Shown one piece after another: positions 9,962 through 17,535 of a stretch of DNA of 64,000 nt. The notes below the pieces were generated by a model. The model was not told the DNA's origin and ran no database searches. It saw only the letters and a program-made list of their open reading frames with translations. The DNA is from Plantactinospora endophytica. Lineage in GTDB: Bacteria > Actinomycetota > Actinomycetes > Mycobacteriales > Micromonosporaceae. The stretch covers positions 248,001-312,000 of the forward strand of contig NZ_BONW01000005.1 in the NCBI RefSeq assembly GCF_016862915.1, given 5' to 3'. The translations under genes and the position numbers were made by a program. The number at the start of each line of letters is the position of its first letter. Position 1 is the stretch's first letter.

Positions 9962-10504
9962 TCAGGTCAGGTTCGGGTCGGCGCAGGTCCGCGGCGGCAA
10001 CTGCGCCCCGCCGCTGCCCTGGGTCAGCGCCTGGTTGACCTCGGTGATGGTGGCCAGTTGCTTGAACTCGCCGCCGATGACCACGTCCACCACGTCGTCC
10101 TTGCGGTCGAGCTGGAACTCCGGCTCCGCCTCGTTCAGGAAGTACGCCTTGAGGACGTGGTACGAGCCGACGCCCTTCGGCCCGTACCGCAGCACCGCGA
10201 CGGCGTCGTCGACGCCCTTCCGGTTCGGCTCGTCGCCGGCCTTGAGGACCTGGAACTGCCGGTTGCGGAAGTCGGTCTTCACCGTGTTGGCCAGGCCGAC
10301 GGTGTCGGTCGCGTTGTAGACGTTGATCTTGATGTCCTTCGGCAGCCGCAACCGGGTGTCGGCCAGCTTGTCGCCTTCCTGGCAGTTGGTGGCGGCCTCC
10401 TTGCCGGCCTGGGTGTCCCGGACGAGAGTGACGGCGACGAACACGATGGCGATCGCCGCGAGCACGCCGACGACGAGAAGGGCTCGGACGCGCGCGAAAC
10501 TCAT
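9962..10504 (-). CDS. LytR_C domain protein, Cei-like envelope protein
   Basis: A 180-residue protein with one N-terminal transmembrane segment (about residues 9-27) and an extracellular LytR C-terminal domain: KINVYNATDTVGLANTV near residue 59 and VLRYGPKG near residue 108. Stand-alone LytR_C proteins bind or regulate cell-wall glycopolymer transferases. The syntenic mycobacterial gene (Rv2700) is called cei for cell envelope integrity. The start is ATG, and the gene is divergent from the DUF4193 gene across about 420 bases. Confidence 0.85.
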   Translation of the reverse strand: MSFARVRALLVVGVLAAIAIVFVAVTLVRDTQAGKEAATNCQEGDKLADTRLRLPKDIKINVYNATDTVGLANTVKTDFRNRQFQVLKAGDEPNRKGVDDAVAVLRYGPKGVGSYHVLKAYFLNEAEPEFQLDRKDDVVDVVIGGEFKQLATITEVNQALTQGSGGAQLPPRTCADPNLT

Positions 10505-10925
10505 CTGGTTGGCTCCCCGAAGCTGGTTTTGGAACAGACGCCGGCCGCCCGGCCGCGTGGGCCGCCGTGGCTACCGAGTATGCCGGTGACGCTAGCGGTT
10601 GTCCGACCGGGTGTTGAATCCGCCAGATTTGTCGGCGCGGCGACGACGATCGGCCGACCACTACCCCTATCTTCGTGTCGCCTGAGTCACATTGGGAACA
10701 ACTCCGCGCGCTCGGACGTACATGCATGCCGCAGGGACGGTATACATGCCTCGCCCGAAGGGGGGTAAGGTACCCCGCTCGCCGGGGGAGTTCCGCCCGG
10801 CGGCCACGACCCGGAACGTGCGCCGGGTCGGGCGACCGGAAGTAAGGCCGGCCAGCGGGAACCGAAACAGCGTCCTCCGGCGTTACAACCGGAAGCGACT
10901 ATATCGATATGGGAGAGTGAGACCG
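10505..10925. other. 421-base divergent spacer between the Cei-like and DUF4193 genes
   Basis: No gene is supported. It contains a perfect hairpin or operator-like palindrome GGGGTA-AGG-TACCCC (10762-10776) and a perfect ten-base AT-rich palindrome ATATCGATAT (10901-10910) only 15 bases before the DUF4193 start. The latter could be part of a promoter or operator. A paired TACATGC/TATACATGC repeat lies near 10720-10748. Confidence 0.5.
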
Positions 10926-11222
10926 ATGGCCACCGACTACGACGCCCCGCGTCGCGACGAGGTCGACCTCGGCGAGGACAGCCTGGAAGAGCTCAAGGCT
11001 CGGCGGGTCGACTCACAGTCGGCCGCAGTGGACGTCGACGAGGCCGAGGTCGCCGAGAGCTTCGAGCTGCCCGGTGCCGACCTGGCCGACGAGGAGCTCA
11101 CCGTGAAGGTGCTGCCGATGCAGTCGGACGAGTTCCGCTGCGCGCGCTGCTTCCTGGTGCACCACCGCAGCCAGCTCGCGGTGGAGCGCAACGGTGAGCT
11201 GATCTGCCGCGAGTGCGCCTGA
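10926..11222 (+). CDS. DUF4193 domain protein
   Basis: A 98-residue acidic protein: an N-terminal SLEELKARRVDSQS stretch, an Asp/Glu-rich middle and a C-terminal zinc-ribbon-like CARCFLVHH plus CRECA. This is the DUF4193 family found in nearly all actinobacteria (Rv2699c in Mycobacterium tuberculosis), of unknown function. ATG 10926 has GGGAGAG upstream; the longer open frame to 10692 crosses palindromic spacer and is not used. A single-gene transcript is likely. Confidence 0.9.
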   Translation: MATDYDAPRRDEVDLGEDSLEELKARRVDSQSAAVDVDEAEVAESFELPGADLADEELTVKVLPMQSDEFRCARCFLVHHRSQLAVERNGELICRECA

Positions 11223-11426
11223 CTTCCGCTGCCACGGCCGGGGTGGCTGCCCGGGACAGGGGAGCCGGTCCGCCGGGGACGGGGTGAGTCTTCCGGGACG
11301 GGGGGAGCGGCGGCCTCCACGGCTGGAGGTCGCCGCGCGTGATTCGACATGCGGGGACGGCGGGTAACTGCTTGACTCGATGCGCGTGGTGGCATGCCCC
11401 ACCGACGACACGTGCTGGAGGTCATG

Positions 11427-12374
11427 ATGAGCCGCTCCGACCGGGCGTCCGACGCTTCCTCGCCGGCACCGACCGACTCCGCCGGTCCCGGTGGCTCCGG
11501 GCGAGCCACGCCGGGCGACAGCACGGTGCCGGGCGATGACGCCGCGCCGGTCGGGGGTGACAGGTCGGCCACGCCGGCCGACCGGGACGCGACCGCCGGC
11601 AGGACGTCGTCCGGCGAACTCGTGCGCAGCGACGAGCCGGGTGCGGACGACGAGTTGAGCGCGACCGTCGCCGCGCTCACCGCCGACGAGCTGAACCAGT
11701 CGCGTCGGCGGCGGCTACTGGGCCGGCTGGTCGGCCAGGTGCGTACCGCACGACCGGGCAACCTGTTCAAGCCGAAGGCGGCGATCCGCTGGCTCACCGA
11801 CACGGTGACCGAGGTCGCGCCGCACATCCCGGTGCGCGACCGGGAGACCCTGCTGCGCCACTTCGACGGCCTCGACGGTGACGCCCTGGCCGACCGGCTG
11901 ATCCGCAACGCCGTACGGGCCACCGCCGGGGTGGGCGCGGCCGGTGGCGGAGTGGCGGCGGTCGAGTGGGCGGTCACCCCGACGCTGCTCTCGGCGCCGG
12001 TGCTGCTGGCCGCCGAGACCGTCGCCGTGGTCGCCATCGAACTCAAGCTGATCGGCGAACTGCACGAGGCGTACGGCGTGCGGCTGCCGGGCGCCACCAG
12101 CCAGCGCGCGGTCACCCTGGTCCGGTCCTGGGCGGCCCAGCGCGGCGTCAATCCGCTGCTGCCCGGGGTCGGCGTCGGCGCGGTGCTCGGCACGGCGGCC
12201 CGCAAGGAGTTGCGGGACCGGCTGCTGCGGCGGTTCGGGCGCAACCTGACCACCCTGGGGCCGTTCCTGACCGGGGCGGCGGTGGCCGGCTTCCTCAACG
12301 GCCGGGCCACCAAGGGACTCGGCGAGCGGGTCCGGGAGGACCTCCGCCACGGCCCCAAGGCGCTCGACGGCTAA
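11427..12374 (+). CDS. Hypothetical actinobacterial protein with a hydrophobic core
   Basis: A 315-residue protein of unrecognised family. The first 85 residues are Ser/Asp/Gly/Pro-rich and probably disordered. A basic helix ([16 protein letters not shown]) follows, then an Ala/Val/Gly-rich hydrophobic stretch (about 170-215), an amphipathic region and a last hydrophobic segment (LGPFLTGAAVAGFLNG). CTGGAGG is five bases before the second ATG of an ATGATG pair, hence start 11427. It is convergent with the DUF3093 gene. Membrane association is inferred from hydrophobicity. Confidence 0.75.
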   Translation: MSRSDRASDASSPAPTDSAGPGGSGRATPGDSTVPGDDAAPVGGDRSATPADRDATAGRTSSGELVRSDEPGADDELSATVAALTADELNQSRRRRLLGRLVGQVRTARPGNLFKPKAAIRWLTDTVTEVAPHIPVRDRETLLRHFDGLDGDALADRLIRNAVRATAGVGAAGGGVAAVEWAVTPTLLSAPVLLAAETVAVVAIELKLIGELHEAYGVRLPGATSQRAVTLVRSWAAQRGVNPLLPGVGVGAVLGTAARKELRDRLLRRFGRNLTTLGPFLTGAAVAGFLNGRATKGLGERVREDLRHGPKALDG

Positions 12375-12529
12375 CCGGACGGGTCGGCCCGGCCCGGTGC
12401 CAGGGTCGGTCCTGCCTGTCCCAGGCCGGTCCGGTCCGATCCGTGGTCCGGTCCGATGCGTGGGCCGGCCGGGTGGCGGGCTGGTCCGGGCGCGGGTCGG
12501 CGCGGATGTCGGGCTGGTCCAGGGCGGCG

Positions 12530-12595
12530 GTCAGTCCGGGTCGCGGCTTAGTCCGGGGCGCGGGTCAGTTCGGGTCGCGGGTCAGTTCGGGTCGC
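12530..12595 (-). repeat. Tandem copies of the DUF3093 gene 3' end, stop codon included
   Basis: The 17-base unit at the gene end (12579-12595, encoding R-D-P-N-stop) is repeated exactly at 12562-12578, with degenerate copies continuing to about 12530. The rest of the convergent spacer from 12375 is filled with GGTCCGGTCCGAT-like direct repeats. Confidence 0.85.
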
Positions 12596-13073
12596 GGGCC
12601 GCGAGGATCGCCTCGGCCAGGCGTACCGGGTGGCGGGAACTGACCACCCAGTAGGGCGTCGGGTCGGCCGGGTCGTCGAGGACCACCTGCACCGCACCGG
12701 GCACCCACGGACGCTGCACGACGAACGCCAGCGGGTCGGCGCCGACCCCGAGCACCTCCCGGCGGCCCTCGACGTCCAGCGGGATCGCGTCGGCGACGAA
12801 CCGGACCGGCAGCCGGGCGTCGTCGACCAGGAGTTCCGAGTCGCGTACGGCGATCCGGATCCGGCCCAGCCAGCCGAGGCCGACGAGGGCCAGCGGCAGC
12901 AGTACCACGAACGGCAGCCAGGCGCGTACGCCGGTGGAGCCGAGCCAGAGTTCGGTGGCCAGCAGCCCGGCGGTGGCGACTCCGGCCAGCCAGAGCCACC
13001 AGGGCAGGGTCAGCCGCTCGGCGTACCCGGCCCGGGCCGGTGCGGCGGGGGCGTCGGAACTTGTCGGGGCCAC
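12582..13073 (-). CDS. DUF3093 domain membrane protein
   Basis: A 163-residue protein with two adjacent transmembrane segments (about residues 25-45 and 48-66) followed by a soluble beta-rich domain ending PYWVVSSRHPVRLAEAI, typical of DUF3093 (Rv2698 in Mycobacterium tuberculosis). The function is unknown. The frame is open well upstream, but GTG 13073 begins the conserved protein and is preceded six bases earlier by TACCCT, a leaderless-type -10. It is divergent from dut. The final codons are duplicated in tandem downstream of the stop. Confidence 0.85.
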   Translation of the reverse strand: MAPTSSDAPAAPARAGYAERLTLPWWLWLAGVATAGLLATELWLGSTGVRAWLPFVVLLPLALVGLGWLGRIRIAVRDSELLVDDARLPVRFVADAIPLDVEGRREVLGVGADPLAFVVQRPWVPGAVQVVLDDPADPTPYWVVSSRHPVRLAEAILAARDPN

Positions 13074-13166
13074 GCTGGAAGGGTACGGCCCGGTGCGGCC
13101 GGTCGAAGCGGCAGGATGGGGGCAGCACCGGTGGATCCCGTGAACCTGCCAGGAGAGTGAGAGAGC

Positions 13167-13673
13167 GTGACGCACGTGCTGTCGGTACCCGTCCGGCGAC
13201 TCGACCCCGACCTGCCGCTGCCGGCGTACGCCCATCCCGGCGACGCCGGGGCCGACCTGGTCGCCGCCGAGGAGGTCGAGATCCCGCCCGGCCAGTGGCG
13301 GCTGGTCCGGACCGGTGTCGCGCTGGCCCTGCCGGCCGGGTACGTCGGGCTGGTCCATCCGCGGTCCGGGCTGGCGGCCAGGCTCGGTGTGACGGTGCTG
13401 AACGCCCCCGGCACGGTCGACGCCGGCTACCGGGGCGAGATCCTGGTCAACCTGATCAACCACGACCGGGTCTCCCCGGCGAAGATCTCCCGGGGCGACC
13501 GGATCGCGCAGCTCGTGGTGCAGCGGGTCGAGCGGGCCGAGTTCCAGCCCGTCGACGAGCTGCCGGACTCGGTGCGCGGTGCCGGCGGGCACGGCTCGAC
13601 CGGCGGGCACGCCGGGCTGGTGGGCGCCGCCGACGACCCGGGCGAGCGGGTGGCGGAGGCGGGCAGCCGGTGA
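13167..13673 (+). CDS. dut: Deoxyuridine 5'-triphosphate nucleotidohydrolase (dUTPase)
   Basis: Hydrolyses dUTP to dUMP and pyrophosphate, keeping uracil out of DNA and supplying dTMP synthesis. The 168-residue trimeric-type dUTPase shows HPGDAGADL (motif I), [11 protein letters not shown] (motif II), [13 protein letters not shown] (motif III, with catalytic Asp and stacking Tyr) and GDRIAQLVV (motif IV). The C-terminus is Gly-rich ([11 protein letters not shown]) as expected for the mobile motif V arm, followed by about 20 extra residues. The GTG start has GAGAG upstream. Position matches Rv2697c. Confidence 0.95.
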   Translation: MTHVLSVPVRRLDPDLPLPAYAHPGDAGADLVAAEEVEIPPGQWRLVRTGVALALPAGYVGLVHPRSGLAARLGVTVLNAPGTVDAGYRGEILVNLINHDRVSPAKISRGDRIAQLVVQRVERAEFQPVDELPDSVRGAGGHGSTGGHAGLVGAADDPGERVAEAGSR

Positions 13674-13783
13674 ACCGGTCGGAAAATGGTGCCCGGGTCG
13701 GCTGCCGGGGTACGCCGTGGCGGACAATGCGAAGCAGATCCGCCCACCCGTCAGCCGGAAACGGAAAGTAGCAGGTAAGCAGG

Positions 13784-14536
13784 ATGATCTTCTCCCGAGG
13801 ACGCGGCGGGCGCCATTCCCGCGACGAGCGGTCCGGTCGGCAGTCGGCCGACACCCAGGACCTCGCCGCCGCGGCCGAGCCCGCCGCGCCCGGCCGTGGC
13901 CCGTACGACATCGGCGACGCGCCGCCCGAGGTGCAGCGGCTCGACCTGGGCAGCCTGCGGATCCCGGCCGTGCCGGAGGTGGAGGTACGCGTCCAGGCCA
14001 ACCCGGACGGCGTGATCCAGCAGGTCGTCCTGGTGCACGGCGAGAGTGCCCTCCAGCTCGGGGTCTTCGCGGCGCCGCGCACCGAGGGCATCTGGCCGGA
14101 GTGGCGGGAGGAAATCCGCACCTCGCTGGCGGCCGACGGGGTGGTGGCCGAGGAGGTCGACGGCGACCACGGCACCGAGCTGCGGGCCCGGGTCCGTACC
14201 CCGGACGGCGGCGTCGCCGACCTGCGGTTCGTCGGCGTCGACGGGCCGCGCTGGATGGTCCAGGGCGTCTACCAGGGGCGTGCGGCCAGCGACCCGGTCG
14301 CGGCCGGACCGCTCGCCGAGTGCCTGGACGGGCTCGTGGTCGACCGGGGCCAGGAGGCCAAGCCGGTCCGGGAGCCGCTGCCGCTGCGGCTGCCCCGCGA
14401 GGCGGCTGCCGGGGCCGACAGCCAGCCGGACGGCTCCGAGGGTGCCGCCAGCTCCGGCGCCCCGGTCAACGGCGTCGTCACGGGTCACCAGACCCCGCAC
14501 CGGTCCGAACCGCCCCGCCGCCGGGACGGCTCCTGA
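13784..14536 (+). CDS. DUF3710 domain protein
   Basis: A 250-residue protein with an N-terminal basic low-complexity stretch, then the DUF3710 core from about residue 38: GPYDIGDAPPEVQRLDLGSL, QLGVFAAPRTEGIWPEWREEI and RFVGVDGPRWMVQGVYQG. The C-terminus is low complexity. Syntenic to Rv2696c, always downstream of dut in actinobacteria; no biochemical role is established. The start is ATG, with AGCAGG upstream. Confidence 0.88.
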   Translation: MIFSRGRGGRHSRDERSGRQSADTQDLAAAAEPAAPGRGPYDIGDAPPEVQRLDLGSLRIPAVPEVEVRVQANPDGVIQQVVLVHGESALQLGVFAAPRTEGIWPEWREEIRTSLAADGVVAEEVDGDHGTELRARVRTPDGGVADLRFVGVDGPRWMVQGVYQGRAASDPVAAGPLAECLDGLVVDRGQEAKPVREPLPLRLPREAAAGADSQPDGSEGAASSGAPVNGVVTGHQTPHRSEPPRRRDGS

Positions 14537-14539
14537 CCG

Positions 14540-14640
14540 CTGCCCCCTGCTCCCTGCCCTCCGCCGGTGACCACCCAGGGCGCCGGCACTGATCACCCGA
14601 GGCACCGGCACCGGCAATGACCACCCCGGGCACCGACAGC
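14540..14640. repeat. Degenerate about 22-nt repeats downstream of the DUF3710 gene
   Basis: Variants of CACCC-x-GGGCRCCGGCA recur three to four times immediately after the stop codon. No gene is seen in this part of the spacer. Confidence 0.55.
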
Positions 14641-14759
14641 GGCAGCGGTGCCGGGCGGCCGGGCCGGACGTGCCGAACCGGCGTACGCTTGCGGGACGGT
14701 TTTACGGAGCCGTGTCGAGCACGTGCCGGGCGGCGCGTCGAGGAGGGTGACACCGGGTC

Positions 14760-15140
14760 ATGGCGACCGACCAGGGCCGAGTCTCGTGGCGGAGCTTTCT
14801 GCAACGGCTGACCGCGAGCGAGGCCGAGATCGAGGCCGAGGAGCTGCTCCGGGAGAGCGCCGAGTGCGGCAGTACGCCGGCCGGGCAGTGCAGCCGGGGA
14901 CAGGTGGTGTCGGTCTCGGGCCGGCTTCGTACCGTGGTCTACACGCCCAGGACGAACCTGCCGACCCTGGAGGCCGACCTCTACGACGGCAGCGACATCG
15001 TCACCCTGGTCTGGCTGGGGCGGCGGCACATCTCCGGGATCGAGCCGGGCCGGCAATTGACCGCGCGTGGTCGCATGGCGGTACGGGATGACCGTAAAGT
15101 CATCTACAACCCGTACTACGAGCTGGAGTCGCCCAAGTGA
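14760..15140 (+). CDS. OB-fold nucleic acid binding domain protein
   Basis: A 126-residue protein with an N-terminal helix and a C-terminal OB-fold: VVSVSGRLRTVVYTP, ADLYDGSDIVTLVWLGRR and GRQLTARGRMAV are the beta strands. Syntenic to Rv2694c, between DUF3710 and DUF3159. It resembles the OB domain of RecG-like proteins, but no partner is known. The gene ends 43 bases before the DUF3159 start, so the two are probably one transcript. The ATG start has GAGGGTGAC upstream. Confidence 0.85.
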   Translation: MATDQGRVSWRSFLQRLTASEAEIEAEELLRESAECGSTPAGQCSRGQVVSVSGRLRTVVYTPRTNLPTLEADLYDGSDIVTLVWLGRRHISGIEPGRQLTARGRMAVRDDRKVIYNPYYELESPK

Positions 15141-15183
15141 GCACGGACACCGGCGACCCCGGCCGCGACCGGAAGATACCCAG

Positions 15184-15882
15184 ATGACCGCTGGACAGCC
15201 CCGCACCGACAGCCCGGGCAGCGACCCGAACGCCGGCCGGCCCGAGGAGGAGGAACCCCTCCCCAGCCTGAGCGAGCAGATGGCCGAGCAACTCGGCGGC
15301 TGGCGCGGGATGGTCGAGTCCAGCGTCCCGGTGGTCGTCTTCGTCGCGGTCAACATCATCACCGAGCTGCGCCCGGCGGTGATCGCCTCGGTGGCGGTCG
15401 CGGTGCTGATCGCGGTCGTCCGGCTGTTCCAGCGGCGGCCCGTCCGGCACGCGGTCAACGGCCTGGTCGGGATCGGCATCGGCGCCATGATCGCCTGGCG
15501 GACCGGGGACGAGCGGGACTTCTACCTGCCCGGCATCCTCTACGGCATCGTCTACGGCCTGGTGCTGCTCGGCTCGGCGGTGATCCGGCAGCCGCTGGTG
15601 GGCTGGATCTGGTCGATCATCGCCGCCGGTGGCCGCTCGGAGTGGCGGCAGGACCCCCGGCTGGTCCGCACCTTCACCCGACTCACCGTGCTCTGGGGCG
15701 TGGTGTGGCTGGCCAAGGTGGGCGTGCAGGCCGGGCTCTACCTCGCCAACATGGACACCGCGCTGGGCATCGCCCGGCTGCTGCTGGGCTACCCGCCGTA
15801 CGCGCTGCTGTTGGTGATCACCATCTGGACGGTCCGCCGGGTGAACCGGGTGCCGACCGTACCGGCCCCGCTCGGCGGCTGA
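15184..15882 (+). CDS. DUF3159 domain membrane protein
   Basis: A 232-residue polytopic protein of the DUF3159 family (Rv2693c position). After a charged 45-residue N-terminus there are about six hydrophobic segments, including PVVVFVAVNIITELRPAVIA, a GIGIGAMIAWRTG loop and FYLPGILYGIVYGLVLLGSA. The ATG at 15184 has GGAAG upstream; the frame extends further up over the preceding gene but lacks support. The function is unknown. Downstream is a 27-nt tandem repeat, then the convergent trkA-like genes. Confidence 0.87.
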   Translation: MTAGQPRTDSPGSDPNAGRPEEEEPLPSLSEQMAEQLGGWRGMVESSVPVVVFVAVNIITELRPAVIASVAVAVLIAVVRLFQRRPVRHAVNGLVGIGIGAMIAWRTGDERDFYLPGILYGIVYGLVLLGSAVIRQPLVGWIWSIIAAGGRSEWRQDPRLVRTFTRLTVLWGVVWLAKVGVQAGLYLANMDTALGIARLLLGYPPYALLLVITIWTVRRVNRVPTVPAPLGG

Positions 15883-15961
15883 CCCGCCCGACCGGGGCAC
15901 AAACGGCACCCGCTCGGCCGGGGCACAAAACGGCACTCGCCCGACCGGGTCACGGAACGGC
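15882..15961. repeat. Three 26-27-nt tandem repeats after the DUF3159 stop
   Basis: Units begin at 15882, 15908 and 15935, each of the form A-CYCGCYCGRCCGGG then YCAC and AAACGGC. They begin at the stop codon itself and fill the spacer up to the convergent TrkA-type gene. Confidence 0.85.
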
Positions 15962-15974
15962 GGGGCGACGGCTG

Positions 15975-16670
15975 TCAGCCGTTGCTGCTGCCCCGGGTCC
16001 GCTCGACGCTGTCCGGGCCGAGGATCACCTTGCGCACCTCGTCCTCGACCTCGGCCGTACAGACGAAGATCAGCTCGTCGCCGGCCTCCAGCGGGTCGTC
16101 CGGGCTGGGCACCAGCACCCGCTTGCCGCGCAGGATGGCGGTCAGTGCCGAGTCCCGGGGCAGCGGCACGGAGTGGATCGGATGCCCGACGTACGGGGCG
16201 GTCGGTGGCAGGGTGATCTCGACCAGGTTCGCCTCGCCCTGCCGGAACGTCATCAGCCGGACCAGGTCGCCGACGGTGACCGCCTCCTCGACCAGGGCCG
16301 CCATCACCCGTGGCTTGCTGACCGCCACGTCGACGCCCCACTGGTCGGTGAAGAGCCACTCGTTCTCGGCCCGGTTGATCCGGGCCACCACCCGGGGTAC
16401 GGCGAACTCCGTCTTCGCCAGCAGCGAGACCACCAGGTTGACCTTGTCGTCGCCGGTGGCGGCCACCACCACGTCGCAGCTCGCGAGGTCGGCCTCCTCG
16501 AGGCTGGCCAGCTCGCAGGCGTCGGCGAGCACCCACTCGGCCGCCGGTACCCGTTCCGGGCGGAGCATCTTCGGCTTCCGCTCGATCAGCATCACCTGGT
16601 GCCCGTTCTCGATCAGCTCCTGGGCGATCGAGCGGCCCACGTTGCCGGCGCCCGCGATGGCGACCCGCAT
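15975..16670 (-). CDS. TrkA-type NAD-binding potassium uptake regulator (CeoC-like)
   Basis: A 231-residue cytosolic gating subunit: N-terminal Rossmann RCK domain (GAGNVGRSIAQELIENGH, with Glu at the end of strand 2 in LIERKP) and C-terminal RCK_C domain (about 130-215). It binds NAD(H) or ATP and controls a Trk/Ktr-type potassium pore; no pore gene is adjacent, so the partner must be elsewhere. It starts one base after the stop of the upstream trkA paralogue, so the pair is an operon, as with ceoB-ceoC (Rv2691-Rv2692) in Mycobacterium tuberculosis. Confidence 0.92.
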   Translation of the reverse strand: MRVAIAGAGNVGRSIAQELIENGHQVMLIERKPKMLRPERVPAAEWVLADACELASLEEADLASCDVVVAATGDDKVNLVVSLLAKTEFAVPRVVARINRAENEWLFTDQWGVDVAVSKPRVMAALVEEAVTVGDLVRLMTFRQGEANLVEITLPPTAPYVGHPIHSVPLPRDSALTAILRGKRVLVPSPDDPLEAGDELIFVCTAEVEDEVRKVILGPDSVERTRGSSNG

Positions 16671-16671
16671 G

Positions 16672-17337
16672 TCAGCGCCCTCCTTCCGGCGGCGAACCCG
16701 CCACCGTCGTCACCTGGTCGGCGATGTCGTCGGTGACCAGCATGGAGACCTGGTCGCCCTCCTGGAGCACGCTGGACGCGGTGGGCAGGGCGGCGATGCC
16801 GAACCGGGTCAGATATCCGACCCGGGCCCCGGTCGCCTCCTCCAGGCTGCGGATCGGCCGGCCGATCCAGTCGTCGTGCACCGGCACCTCGATGATCGAC
16901 ACGGTGCTGGTCGGGTCGCGGAAGATCTCCACGTGGCCCTCCGGCACCAGGTGCCGGACGATCCGGTCGGCGGTCCACCGGACCGTGGCCACGGTGGGGA
17001 TGCCGAGCCGCTCGTAGACCTGGGCCCGCTTGGAGTCGTAGATCCGGGCCACCACCCGGGAGACGCCGTACGTCTCCCGGGCCAGCCGGGCCGAGATGAT
17101 GTTGGAGTTGTCGCCGCTGGAGACGGCGGCGAAGCCGTCGGCCCGCTCGATGCCGGCCTGGCGGAGCACGTCCGCGTCGAATCCGGCGCCGGTGACGGTG
17201 ATCCCGCCGAAGTCCGGGCCGAGCCGGCGGAACGCGTCCGCGTCCTGGTCGATCACGGCCACCGAATGGCCGCGCGACTCCAGGTTGTGCGCGAGGGTCG
17301 ACCCGACCCGGCCGCAGCCCATGATCACGACGTGCAA
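16672..17337 (-). CDS. TrkA-type NAD-binding potassium uptake regulator (CeoB-like)
   Basis: A 221-residue paralogue of the downstream gene: GCGRVGSTLAHNLESRGH Rossmann motif, VIDQDADAF ending the second strand, then an RCK_C domain. The start codon is TTG at 17337, supported by GGGAGGA six bases upstream and by the family N-terminus beginning at the next residues. The genes form a two-gene operon, and the proteins probably form mixed octameric rings on a potassium transporter. It is divergent from the APC permease gene. Confidence 0.92.
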   Translation of the reverse strand: MHVVIMGCGRVGSTLAHNLESRGHSVAVIDQDADAFRRLGPDFGGITVTGAGFDADVLRQAGIERADGFAAVSSGDNSNIISARLARETYGVSRVVARIYDSKRAQVYERLGIPTVATVRWTADRIVRHLVPEGHVEIFRDPTSTVSIIEVPVHDDWIGRPIRSLEEATGARVGYLTRFGIAALPTASSVLQEGDQVSMLVTDDIADQVTTVAGSPPEGGR

Positions 17338-17535
17338 GGTACGTCCTCCCGGGTCACCGCGGACCGACCCGTCCGGTGGGTGCTGTCACCCCGAGCGTAG
17401 TCATCCGTCCTCCCGCCCGTACCGCCCGACCTACCCGTGACCGGGCGCACCCTCCGGTACCGCCCGACACCCCACCCCGGAAAGATCGCCGCACCGCCCG
17501 ATCAGGCGAATCCGGCGCCCGTACCCTTAGCGGTT

